Made by a program: the position numbers and the translations under genes. 64,000 bases of DNA from Climacium dendroides (lineage: Eukaryota > Streptophyta > Bryopsida > Hypnales > Climaciaceae), in assembly GCA_950106755.1 (NCBI GenBank), contig OX467086.1, positions 21,470,001-21,534,000 on the forward strand, read 5' to 3'. The notes beneath the pieces are model-generated. The model was not told the origin of the DNA. It searched no databases and was given only the letters and a program-made list of their open reading frames with translations. Shown here one piece after another: positions 24,401-33,543 of the stretch. Every line of letters starts with the position of its first letter. Position 1 is the stretch's first letter.

Positions 24401-24735
24401 ATCCTCTTGCCCGACGATACTCCCGCTCTCGAACTGCAGAACTCTACGAAGATCTGGAGACGATGTCTCCCCGGACTTTGGCGCTCCTCGTATACCTCTT
24501 CTCATCCTCGACCGCTTTAGCTCTCTAGCTGAAGAATAGTAAAAGGACCCTCGTCTCTTTCTTCTTTGCCTGGGCCTCACACAAACAACCTCACTAACCT
24601 CGCACCCTACAAGCATGAAGGGAAAATTGAGGGCATCGCCATCGTCGCTCTCAACTATACCACAGAACAGAAAACAACCGGAAGACAATGAAAACTAAAG
24701 GAAGCACATGAAGCCTTACACGTTTGGCCAGGCAT
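15500..24735 (-). CDS. ParB-like plus DNA-methyltransferase-like fusion protein, transposon-encoded
   Basis: The model has 14 exons, all GT-AG and phase-consistent: 24735-24720, 24654-24311, 22203-22120, 20527-20357, 20257-20138, 19935-19247, 19138-18946, 18842-18648, 18558-18343, 18219-17984, 17753-17030, 16920-16573, 16450-16171, 16072-15866 plus the last coding exon 15750-15500. That makes about 1,357 residues. The N-terminal 245 residues are disordered, with basic patches (RQRRKRRG, RSRGRGG). From exon 19935, numbered alone, a ParB-like region spans about residues 75-230 with DGNHR at 181-185. A K/E-rich coiled coil lies near 640-720. A beta-class methylase-like region covers about 752-1030: LIIFDCQE where DPPY is expected, then VLDCTTATGAS and GRHIVALEKD as motif I. 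ParB-methylase fusions are known in bacteria and phages. The altered motif IV argues for lost or changed catalysis. The first five exons could be a separate gene, since 19935 is itself an ATG after TTGCAG. Confidence 0.72.
20883..20954 (+). repeat. 18-bp GC-rich tandem repeat, four copies
   Basis: Units such as CACTCGCGTCACGAGCGC repeat four times with drift, each containing TCACGAGCG. The array lies within the long intron (20528-22119) of the ParB/methylase-like gene. Confidence 0.8.
20971..21070 (+). repeat. 20-bp tandem repeat, five copies
   Basis: Five contiguous units follow ACATGCCTGGACTGAATCTC with one or two changes each. It directly precedes the first large palindrome and lies in the same intron. 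Confidence 0.9.
21082..21187. repeat. Palindrome 1 with GGATCC centre
   Basis: The arms run from about 21082 inward to 21131-21136 (GGATCC) and out to about 21187. Text such as GTGAAATTTCTGGGGTCCT is mirrored as AGGACCCCAGAAATTTCAC. The core is GTGCCTTGGATCCGAGGCAC. There are a few mismatches. The transcript could fold into a hairpin. Confidence 0.9.
21340..21503. repeat. Palindrome 2, near-perfect, about 82-bp arms
   Basis: The centre is GGATCC at 21419-21424 within GTGCCTCGGATCCGAGGCAC. The arms match almost base for base out to CGAGCATGCAC / GTGCATGCTCG, with one clear mismatch in the A/T tract. It shares its inner 45 bp per arm with palindrome 1, which indicates duplication. It lies in an intron of the minus-strand gene. 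Confidence 0.95.
21737..21812. repeat. Palindrome 3, imperfect, same core
   Basis: The core GTGCCTCGGATCCGAGGC is at about 21767-21784. Outer parts GGCCGGGGTCC and GGACCCCG, and GCCAGGAGG and CCTCCCGGC, mirror each other with interruptions. Confidence 0.75.
22430..23034 (+). repeat. 91-bp tandem array, about 6.7 copies
   Basis: Unit starts fall at 22430, 22521, 22612, 22703, 22794, 22885 and 22976, exactly 91 bp apart with no indels. Each unit begins GGATCC (once AGATCC) and contains CAGTCATGCACACT or AAGTCATGCACACT, GATAGCGTCAA and a CCACGTTGCT-like end. Units 22521-22703 resemble 22794-22976 one for one, so a three-unit, 273-bp higher-order repeat is visible. The array lies in the intron 22204-24310. 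ORFs on both strands across it are artefacts of the periodicity. Confidence 0.95.
23035..23099 (+). repeat. 13-bp tandem repeat, five copies
   Basis: Five contiguous units of the form TGAACGCCCAAAC, with small variations, directly abut the end of the 91-bp array. Confidence 0.9.
23100..24310. other. Remainder of intron 2 of the minus-strand transposon gene
   Basis: The sequence is non-repetitive and moderately AT-rich. No exon is needed here to keep phase between 24311 and 22203, and none is obvious. Confidence 0.4.
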
Positions 24736-26114
24736 TCCTATCAATAGCCGCCAAAATTTGAATCTACAATGACAACACACATGCGAATTTGCTTCGTTTG
24801 TGGGCGCCTTCGGCTGTGAAGGACATCGGCCGTCAAATCCTTTTTAAATAGGTTGGCCCTGACCATAATAGGACTGTCAGTACACATGAGGGCACCGCCA
24901 ATTCCATTAAAATTAAACCCTGACAGGGTGAAACTACTTTCTCAATGCACAACGTTCACTCTGAGAAAGTACTTGTTCTTCCCTCTAATGCTGTGCGAAA
25001 GATCCTTATTAGTGTTGCTCTATTCATGAATTGCTCCCCATTGAATGAGCTCTGCTAATTATGGTTGCCTAGAATTTGAAGGTCTCTTAAACCTTGAATT
25101 TAAAATTTGGTTTTGATTTCATGCAATCTACCCCACAATCTATGAAATAAAGTACCAAGTGCCTTCAATGTTGTTGGATGAAAATAAACGAAGTTCTTAG
25201 TGTATCGTGTATGCATTTAGTTGCATAGACAATAATCAGTATTATGATATGGGTATTTTAATTGACTAAATCAGAACCTCAAAATTAAGGAGGCGTCCAA
25301 GGTGAAAATGTAGTTTAAAAATTAGCTATGTCATCAAATTATGGTAATAAAAAATTTATCTATATTGGCAATGTTTTTTGTTTAGGAGGTTAGTACCTCA
25401 TGTTATTAGAGACTAAATTTTCTGTATTGCACATCATCACTAATATTTCGCTGTGCCTTACTTCATGACATCTTCCCAAAAGTAAATTTTGTAGTATCCT
25501 AGCATAATTATTAATTTCAAGATATGCCAATCATTAATTTAAAGAATAGAATTTGATGGGTGCAATTATGCATATTCATGTCATCCGGTTTTGTGCAAGT
25601 TCTTTTTTAAGGAGCGGTTTTAATTACAAAACTAATTTCTATTGAGTGGATTCCAGGATATATTGTCACCAAAATTTCTTTGTGATTCATTTTCGCCTCT
25701 TCATATCAAGCTATATGTGCTAGTGCTTTTGTAAGGAGCATTTCAATTTTTAAATTAATTAATTTGATTGGATTCCTAAATGTACTGTTCCCAATATTTA
25801 TTTGGGAGGCATACTTCTCTGCATCACTATGTTGTTAGAGTGTTCCTTGTGCTTAGCAGTCATGTAAGAATTTGAAATGACCTTTGAACTCATTAATTTT
25901 CTTCAATCTCAACTGCCATATCGTTTCAAATTATATCAAAGATGTCCCAAATAGGTGTTAAGATTTTGCTAATTGGTTTTAACATATGATTGCTATAGGA
26001 CAAACCAAAGATGCACCACTATCATTGAGAACCCATACCTTTTTGTTGTAGAGATCATCTTCTTGGTTGCTTGGACTTCTCCTTGTTCCTTGACATTCTC
26101 CCTTTGCTGCAAAG
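24736..26114. promoter_or_regulatory. Central spacer, presumed bidirectional promoter of the transposon
   Basis: The 1.4-kb gap separates the start codons of the two divergent transposon genes. It has no convincing coding content and is AT-rich, so both promoters must lie here or in leader introns. No single TATA box stands out from the AT background. Confidence 0.45.
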
Positions 26115-29100
26115 ATGGCTTCCATTAGAGTAGACGGTTATGATATACCTGTAGTGTTCCCAATTGTTCATGGTGGTCACGCTAGAGTTCCTAGTCACCT
26201 TTTGCACGTCCGTTTTAGGTTTGTAGAAACGTCCATCTACGTTGAGGAGGAGAAAATGTCCAAAACTGGCGAAGTGATTCAATCTGTTCCGGTTGTGAGG
26301 TCTGACGATGATGGGATGCATTGTTGGTATCTTGGTCCAGGAAATTACAGGGCATACGGACTTCCACTCTCCATGCTAGGTGCGTCAACAGAAATCCAAA
26401 GTCGACAGTCAGATAATTCTACCGTGAATATGCCAGTCACTACTCACACTATGTCACCCAGTCCGTCGACAGATGTTCCAACTGTGCTACATATGCCTTC
26501 CAAGCTTCTTGTTGTGAAAGAGGAGAAGTTAGATCCAATCATAGAGTTGTCAAGTGAATCTGAAGGTGAATCCCCCAATATTAGTGCTCAAAGAGAGGAG
26601 GATTCATTCCGCATGGCATCTGTCCAGCCCACTATGCTAAAATCCTCATGTAGAATCTTGTCAAGAAGTCTCTCCAATTCCTCATTCTCACTCCCCCCAA
26701 CGCCCCATCCTGTTGAAACTAGGGAAAGCATTATGGAGTGTCTGAAGGGACTTGGTAGTATGCAGCGCTCTCGGAACGAGTTGTCCGCTATGGATTTGAG
26801 CACAGTGAAGCACCAAAGAGTTCCATTCCTTCCAACAGTTTACAACGGAGATGTCATCTTCGAATTGCCTCCTTGTGGGGCATCTTCATCTTCGTCGGGA
26901 GCCAAGAACTTGGAGGGAATGGACAAGCGCTACGATGGACATCCATGGTGCAAGCTTGTGACTACCAATATCCAGAACTCCGACAACCTAACATTTCGTA
27001 AGTCCTACTGTGCTGGCCATCTTGCTTGTGAGAATGCCAATTGTGAGTACATGAAGAGAGCTTCGAAGAAAAACGAAACTGAGTGGAGTAGCTACACTGT
27101 GTTTCCTTTCGCCCCCGGTGAAGCCCCCCCAAAGGACTCCACTCTAGTGTGCAAGGTTTACAAGTTGGCTCCCCAGTGTCTAGGCGCATGCAAGGCTAGG
27201 ATATATTTTGTGTATTCTAAAAACCCTGAAATGACGAGGGCGGCTATTCACTTCGGAGAGCATGGCCACCCGGTTGCTACAGGCATGTACAAGGACTCTA
27301 CCACCCTAATACACGGACTCATTGCAGAACAAGTGGCAAAAACACCTACGGCCACTAACTCTGCAATCACTCTCTCAGCTAGTAAGGACTTCCTCGGAAG
27401 CTATCTATTCCACAATGGAGATGGAGAGAAGCAGATGCTAAAAGCTGACAAAATGGAAGAGGTCATGGACCGCTTCCAATATTTGAGTAGTCCAAGTATT
27501 CGAAATGTCATCTCTTCTTTCCGCTCAAACAACCGAGGAGGGGTAATTGACAACATCATGACCATGAAGAAGGAGTCCAAGTTTGAGTTCATACATGACA
27601 GCGTCTTCCCAGGTCAAGGCAAAGAGAAGGTTTACATTTTCAAGATGCTCACCGAGGGACCAGGAAGTGGAGTCGACCTTGTGAAGCGGATGCAACCGGA
27701 TGGAGACCTACAGAATGCGTGGTTAATGTTTGACCACGTGAAGCGAGTAAAGGAGTGGACCACAATGGCTTGCCACGTGTATGATACCAACTACAAAAAG
27801 GTGATGACGATTGCACTATGCGATATGCAATCCGAAGATACCAAAGTGCAAGTACAGTTTTGGCGGAGCTTAAACGCGGTTATACAACGCCACGGAGTAC
27901 CAAACCCCAACTTCAAGGGATTCATGGCAGATAGTGCCATGGCCAATTGGAATGCAGTGCGGATAGTGTATGGCACTGGTTTTGCAAATGTTGAAATGGA
28001 GAATCGTGAGCAGACATGCTTATTGCATTGGAGTACCTCTCTTCACAAGCACACACAAAAGTACATCAAAGAAGTATTTCAACAACAACATTTAACTCTG
28101 TGCAAGCAATACAAAGATTCAAAGAATATGGATCAAGCAGAGGTCCGTTATCTCGCAATACGGTCTTGGTGGTTGTCATCTGGTGCGGCCAACGAAGAAG
28201 GCTTACATCACCTGGACCATTGGCTTGCTTTCTGGCATTTCAGATACCGTCAATGGGGAGGCTTCATGGACTTGGTGAGTCAATTTTGTCCGCAAATGTG
28301 TTTAGGTGCTTAGGAATCTCTAGCTCACTTTGCATGATGATGTTATTTGTACTTCTTAAAGAACTTTTTCTTAACTTCTTTTTGTTAATTAAGTTGAACA
28401 TTTTATTTCTATTTATCAAGAAGTTGGGACGCTTCACACAATAGGAAAACATGCCTTCGATTTGAGACATGAATAGTCCATTGGATGAGGCCTTACCTGT
28501 TTTCTAAATGGAAGAGTCTGAATTAAATTTTAATAGGGGCAACAGTTATAGTTCTCTCAAATTTTTTTGATAAAATATGAGAAATTTTCTCTCTTAGGAA
28601 ACAAAACTTAGGGGTTCCCTCCCCACCTCCAGTACGTGCCTCGGATCCGAGGCATGTGTCGGAGGTGGGGAGGGGACCCCCTTCATTCTTTAAACTTGTG
28701 TCCCTAAATCTGACTTGATAGTTGCATTTCATAATTGTTTTCAGTTATTTTAGGTTTGGGTTTTTAAGTAGGCTAGATGTGTTGTGTTCGGCGGTAGCAG
28801 TAGATTTCTACTATCAGAAGGCAGTACTTGTCTTTCGTCGTATAGAACTATAAAAGTAATGAAAATTATTTATGAAGATGCTACTCGTTACAACGGTGGT
28901 GAATATTTGTTATTAACTCTGTTATCCCTTTGATTACAAAATTCAGAAATTGAATTTGGAGGAGATGTTGGATTTGCCATCATGCAATCTATCCGAAACG
29001 GTGCATAACAAGTGGCTACAAATGTCCGGGAAGCGAGGCAACAGCTTGTTCGATGCCACATGTGACAACAGTATCCGTGCTTGGATGCAAATGACAAACT

Positions 29101-30335
29101 ACCGTGCATACTTGAAAGGTTCTGCAGCGGGATCAGGACCATCAAAAGGGGAGTTGAGGTTGAGAGCTGCAAGAAGAAGCGGAGACCCCCAAAAAATTGC
29201 ACAGGCACTGAACACATTGCCTGGAGCAGAGGACATGGGAACTAGAGTGCCACACTTGGAAGGAGAAGAAATCTTTGGGAGCACTAAGAGAAAGTTGGAT
29301 GTGCCCATCAGTGATGAAGGAGACTCACACAAACCAGACAAGATCAATTTTTCCCAACCCCGTGTCAAAACACGATCCACCACGAATGCTTCTCAATCTT
29401 CTCCAGACAAAGGTAAGCAAATTCAAGCAAAGACTTCTGGGCATGTGAATGTAGCATTTGAAAGCGACTGCGATGCATCCAATTGGCACATTGCTAGAAT
29501 CAGCCACAAATCCAACGCAAGATGTCAAGCTCAGCAGTCCAGGTCTAACATCAAGTGCATTAGCAAGATTGCAAAAGGAAAGAAGGGAACTCCAGCTCCT
29601 ACTTACCGCGGCAGGAAAGAAGAATATGGTAGTAAGCGAGAGGTGGTGGCTGATTTTTGGTTTTGTTGGGATGATATTGAGCGATGCGTGAAGGGAACAA
29701 AGCGCAAATGGGTTTTAGATTGGCCAGAGGTGCCAGAGTTTTGGCCTGTTCTCTCTGGAACAAACTTAACCCGCGAAGAGACCTTGTTGCTGCAACATGC
29801 CGGATTTCACCTCCAAGAACAACCAATTCTATCACCACGTCGGCTATTCTACATGTCTAAGCTATTCAAGCCGGTTTTGTATGACAACCCTCCGCCACTA
29901 AACTCAGATGTGTATCCAACAGTGAGGAACAACAGAGCAATTCGAAGGATTGCAAATGCGCCTACTCCCAAGCAACGGAACAAGTGGGAAAGCGCAGGCA
30001 ATGTTAAAGGACAAATTTTGGGAGTAACACTGCTCCCTTTTCCAGGCCTTGGTGCAATTGTGGAGTTAGAGACAGGGTCAAACTCTAACAAAAATACATA
30101 CAGAGTTACGATGGGCCAATTTCCCACATGCACATGCCCAGACTTTGTGAATATGGCAGTTTCTGCAATTGGAGGTCGGCAACAGTACGTGAATTGCAAA
30201 CACTTGTACTATTTGTACAGGTACTTTTGCAAGATGGATGTCAATGAAGACAAATTTATTCATGCACCAAGCTGTAGCTTCAATGAATTGAAGTTGTTGC
30301 TACTTCAGGCTGCCATGATCACACTTCCAGAATAG
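26115..30335 (+). CDS. Mutator-like (MULE) transposase with zinc cluster and SWIM finger
   Basis: Two exons, 26115-28274 and 28947-30335, join in phase 0 (TTG/GTGAGT and TTCAG/AAA) to give about 1,182 residues. The start AAAGATGGCT has good plant context. A WRKY-GCM1/FLYWCH-like zinc cluster is visible: C299, C305, C310, further Cys near 347-363, and H383-x-H385. The DDE core has D540 (MFDHV), D606 (FMADSAM), C635-x-x-H638 (CLLHW) and a candidate catalytic Glu at 694 or 695 before HWLAFWHFRYRQW. The C-terminal SWIM finger is C1115-x-C1117...C1137-x-H1139. This domain order is that of plant MULE transposases, which act in the nucleus on terminal repeats. The region 29412-29640 is open in two frames, and the alternative frame has the more protein-like composition, so a hidden intron or small frameshifts are possible. 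Confidence 0.85.
28275..28946 (+). other. Intron of the transposase gene
   Basis: The 672-bp intron is bounded by GTGAGT and TTCAG. It contains palindrome 4. No other exon is evident. Confidence 0.75.
28611..28681. repeat. Palindrome 4 in the transposase intron, same core
   Basis: The core GTGCCTCGGATCCGAGGCA has its centre at 28643-28648. It is flanked by arms GGGTTCCCTCCCCACCTCC and GGAGGTGGGGAGGGGACCC. Only the core and general design are shared with palindromes 1-3. The arms differ. Confidence 0.9.
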
Positions 30336-30660
30336 GCATAGACACGTTTCTGTATGCACTTCAGTTGTAATGAACTCTTCTTTATATATTACAGTTACAA
30401 AATTCTCATGCCAAATTTTCCCATCAAAAGTTCCATCTATATTTCCACTGACGTATCAATTTTGGCCAATGCCTTCCCTAAACCCTCTAAAGTTTTTGCC
30501 GTTATTTTTAATTGCCCTAAACTTTGCAATACAAAATGTTTTAAATTCCTGCTCGTACGGCAACACTGAGTATCATGAGTGCTGAAAACGGTAAAGAGTT
30601 CCCACAGCAATGTTCACAAGACAATATTGCCCAATTTTCTACAAAAACTGATTCAAAATT
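30336..30660. other. 3' flank of the transposase gene
   Basis: This is the untranslated and subterminal region between the TAG and the right inverted repeat. Short ORFs here look like chance. Confidence 0.4.
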
Positions 30661-30877
30661 TGCATAAACATCTATACAACCACGGTCATGGGGTACACGG
30701 ACATAGGTCCCAAATTCACCCTAAACAGCCAAAATAAATCAATTTTTTGAATTTTTTTGGCCAAAAAAAAAATGAAAAAAAAATTGGGAAATTTTTGGCT
30801 CCATGCTCTTCGCTCACAAGCTCCCTGCTCCCCGCTCACAAGCTCCCTGCTCCAAGCTCGCACGCTAGCATCGTTGT
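30661..30877 (-). repeat. Right terminal inverted repeat of the Mutator-like element
   Basis: Read on the minus strand from 30877 it gives ACAACGATGCTAGCGTGCGA, then GAGC-rich repeats, an A/T tract, TTTAGGGTGA (30716-30725 on the plus strand) and CCATGACCGTGG. It is longer than the left copy by duplicated GC-rich units. Confidence 0.7.
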
Positions 30878-31650
30878 GTAAATTTTTTGCAAGAATGACA
30901 AGATTGCATTACAAATATCTTGTATTTAGGGACAATCAACAAATTTCATCTAATGAGATCAAAATCCATCTAAAGCGCAAAAAAGAAAAAAACAGAGCCT
31001 AAATGTAGACTACAATAGGAACATGTAAAATTGGAGTAAGAGTCCCAACTTACTACTATATAACCTTCTAAACAATAATCATAGGTCACCAAAACACTCT
31101 TGACTACCAAGAACATAGGTCCACTTAAAGGAATTATTGTGTGGGCCACAAAAGCTTATTATTTCATTATCTTTTGATACATGGATTTTCTCAATATAAG
31201 AAGAAAAATAGTATAACTAGTTAAGAATGTCATGTCAAAATTAAACCAATAATAAGCAAGTACATATGATTTGAGAAACTCATAATTGGATTAAAAATTA
31301 GAAGTATTATTTAGATATGGAAGACATTGTAATATATTTCATCAATTTGGTTAACAACCAAATTTTTATGGATTTCACCATCTCCCTCTAGACCTAAGAT
31401 GAACCATTATGTTTTATTGTTGCTTTAGGCATGATTAGAGAAGAAACTATGCTAGTTTCAAAAATCTCATTGATAAATGTAGCCTTATGTTCTAAATAGC
31501 CTTTTAAGGTAAAATCTTTTCAATTGGACAAGCTTAAACTTCAAAGTGCTCCAAAAGAAGTACTTATTCATTCATTAGAATTAGAATTAGAGGCTCAAAA
31601 GTTTTGCATACAACATGGTCTTACTTTCCTCTACTTCACATCCTTTTTGA
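30878..31650. other. AT-rich spacer, nothing recognised
   Basis: No coding or RNA feature is seen between the Mutator-like element and the CACTA MITE, apart from the candidate target duplication at 30878-30886. Confidence 0.5.
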
Positions 31651-31876
31651 CACTATAAGAAAACCTTGTTTTACGTGACATTCAAAAAAAAAACTGACGT
31701 CAAAGGGAACGAATTTTAGGTGACGTTGAAAAAAAAAACTGTATTTTTCATGTCAATAATGATGTCCAATGGAACATTAATGGAGATAATTGTTGACAGA
31801 AAAACATAGGTTGTTTTCTTCAACGTCACCTAAAATCCGTTCCCTTAGACATCGAAAATTTTGGTTTCTTCTAGTG
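31651..31876. mobile_element. CACTA (En/Spm-type) MITE, 226 bp
   Basis: The ends are CACTATAAGAAAACC and, complemented, CACTAGAAGAAACC. They are flanked by a 3-bp TGA duplication at 31648-31650 and 31877-31879. The inverted homology continues inward through AAGGGAACGAATTTTAGGTG. This matches the CACTA superfamily (CACTA termini, 3-bp duplication). There is no coding capacity. Confidence 0.92.
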
Positions 31877-31879
31877 TGA

Positions 31880-33107
31880 TATTGTTAAGGACACAAACTA
31901 ATAAGGACTTTTTGAATATTTAGGCAACAAATTAAGAATTCATTTTAGCATGAACAAGATTACAAGGCATTCTCAAGGAGAAGTGAGTTGACAAATGAGT
32001 TGAGAATGCACTTCTAACCTTTGCTCATATACAAGAAGCAACTATAGTCACAAAAATCAATAGGGGGGGTTTAGTTAGAAGTATATGAGATAATTGCTTG
32101 TTTCTAAAAGTCAATAAGGCTTCTAGAGGTTGTTTATTATCAAGTCATAATTGTCAATTTAGTGACCCCTACATTCCATTTATGTAACCTTTAAGATTTA
32201 TTAAGAGTCTTCTAACAACTTTAAGTTGCCACATCCTTGATTTTGTAGTCGCTTAACAATCCATAGAGAAATATATATAGTAGTATGTTTATAACTGATA
32301 TTCCTTCACCCATAGAAGTTTCAATTGGATTATATGACTCTAGTAGGGATTATAATCTCAATTCATATTACAATCCAAAATCCTACCTATCATTCCTACA
32401 ACATTTTGTTTGTGAAAAAATTATATGAATAATAAGTTGCATCATGGTTGGAATTTCAAAAAACATTAGATGTTTCTCAGGCCTCTAAAAGATTGTTTTG
32501 GATTTGTTCACTGTGTTGTGAAGTGTAAACTATGGTAGCTTAGTCAGATTATGAAATAATAAAATAATAAAAAATTCATAATATATTTAATTGAAAAAAT
32601 TAAAAAATTAATTTAAATATTATTATTTGACATGGCAATCTCCAGACCACATTAGATTGTTGATGTAGTTTTGTTTCCACATTTCCTACAACCTGGAAAC
32701 TCATAGTCTTCCAAAGGTCCAAAAAACATCTTATACAATAGAACATTACTAATGTTATTCCTAAATTTCCAGAATTGTATGGTGACTATGCAATGAGTGT
32801 TTGGTCTTACATTGTGTGTGGTGAATGGCCCATTTACCTTAATGTAGACAAGCCTATTACCACCTTGATTTGAAATCTAGACATCTTGGGTCTGATTCCA
32901 AGAGGGGCACATATTTTTCATAGGTGTGTGCTTGTTTCATGAGTCAAACCCAAGTGGACTTATAATTTTCCAATCAAATTTGTAATTTCTGTGAATTTTT
33001 GAAGTGGTCAGCCCTAAAATTACAAAACCACCTCTAGATTAGAGCCATAAACAACCTAAAACCACCTAATCAAGTACTAGATATTCTCTATCAATGGAGC
33101 AACATGT
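31880..33107. other. AT-rich spacer, nothing recognised
   Basis: No gene or clear element end was found. Confidence 0.5.
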
Positions 33108-33190
33108 TATCCCTTGTTGTCATAAAATCCCTAATTTTGTCATAATATTCTCTGATTTTGTCATAGTATTCTCTGATTTTGTCATAAAAT
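33108..33190 (+). repeat. 22-bp tandem repeat, three to four copies
   Basis: Units of the type TCTGATTTTGTCATAATATTC repeat consecutively with small changes. Confidence 0.8.
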
Positions 33191-33377
33191 GAAGAGAATT
33201 GGGGGAGATTTTAGGTGGTGTTGTGGCCAAAAGTAGATGACTGAATTGGGATGGTCTATTGATGGAATTGGGTTGCAAACAGTAATGGCCCAATTACCTT
33301 ACCAATGGCAAGTGAAGTTTGTTTGCGACAAGATCATCCAATCCCAGTTTAAGGTAGAGGCACCCGAAGCGTCCCTG

Positions 33378-33543
33378 TACCCAATGGCATCCTTTTCTAA
33401 GAAGGGGTATCATTCCAGAACCTATATGTAGACATACCAAACATGACTTATTATTTTTTGACTGAAACAATAAGCCATGTATGGTCCACCTAAAATTGCA
33501 TTTCAGAATGATGCCCCTTCCTAGAAAGGGATGCCATTGGGTA
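33378..33543. mobile_element. Foldback MITE, about 165 bp, TA-flanked
   Basis: Inverted ends run ACCCAATGGCATCC(T/C)TTTCTA and continue through AAGGGG(T/C)ATCATTC. The whole sequence folds on a short loop near 33460. The ends are bounded by TA, compatible with a Tc1/mariner-type TA duplication. Two plus-strand ORFs overlapping it are spurious. Confidence 0.7.

Larger units (their letters stand above)
14608..30877. mobile_element. Putative autonomous Mutator-like element, about 16.3 kb, with two divergent genes
   Basis: The left end (14608-14776) and the right end (30661-30877, complemented) align as terminal inverted repeats. They share TGCTAGCGTGCGAGCTTGG, then GC-rich GAGC repeats, an A/T-rich part, then TTTAGGGTGA at 129 and 152 bp from the two ends. 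The outermost 6-7 bp do not match well. A direct GTAAATTTT lies immediately outside both ends (14599-14607 and 30878-30886), as expected for a 9-bp Mutator target duplication. Between the ends are a DDE/SWIM transposase gene (plus) and a ParB-like/methylase-like gene (minus), transcribed away from a shared central spacer. All proposed exons are open and phase-consistent, suggesting recent insertion. The boundaries are inference from the paired ends and duplication. Confidence 0.75.

Noticed and set aside
15500..24735. Bacterial contamination or organelle origin for the ParB/methylase-like gene
   Set aside because: The gene is broken by many phase-consistent GT-AG introns and sits between the terminal repeats of a plant-type transposon with host AT-rich flanks.
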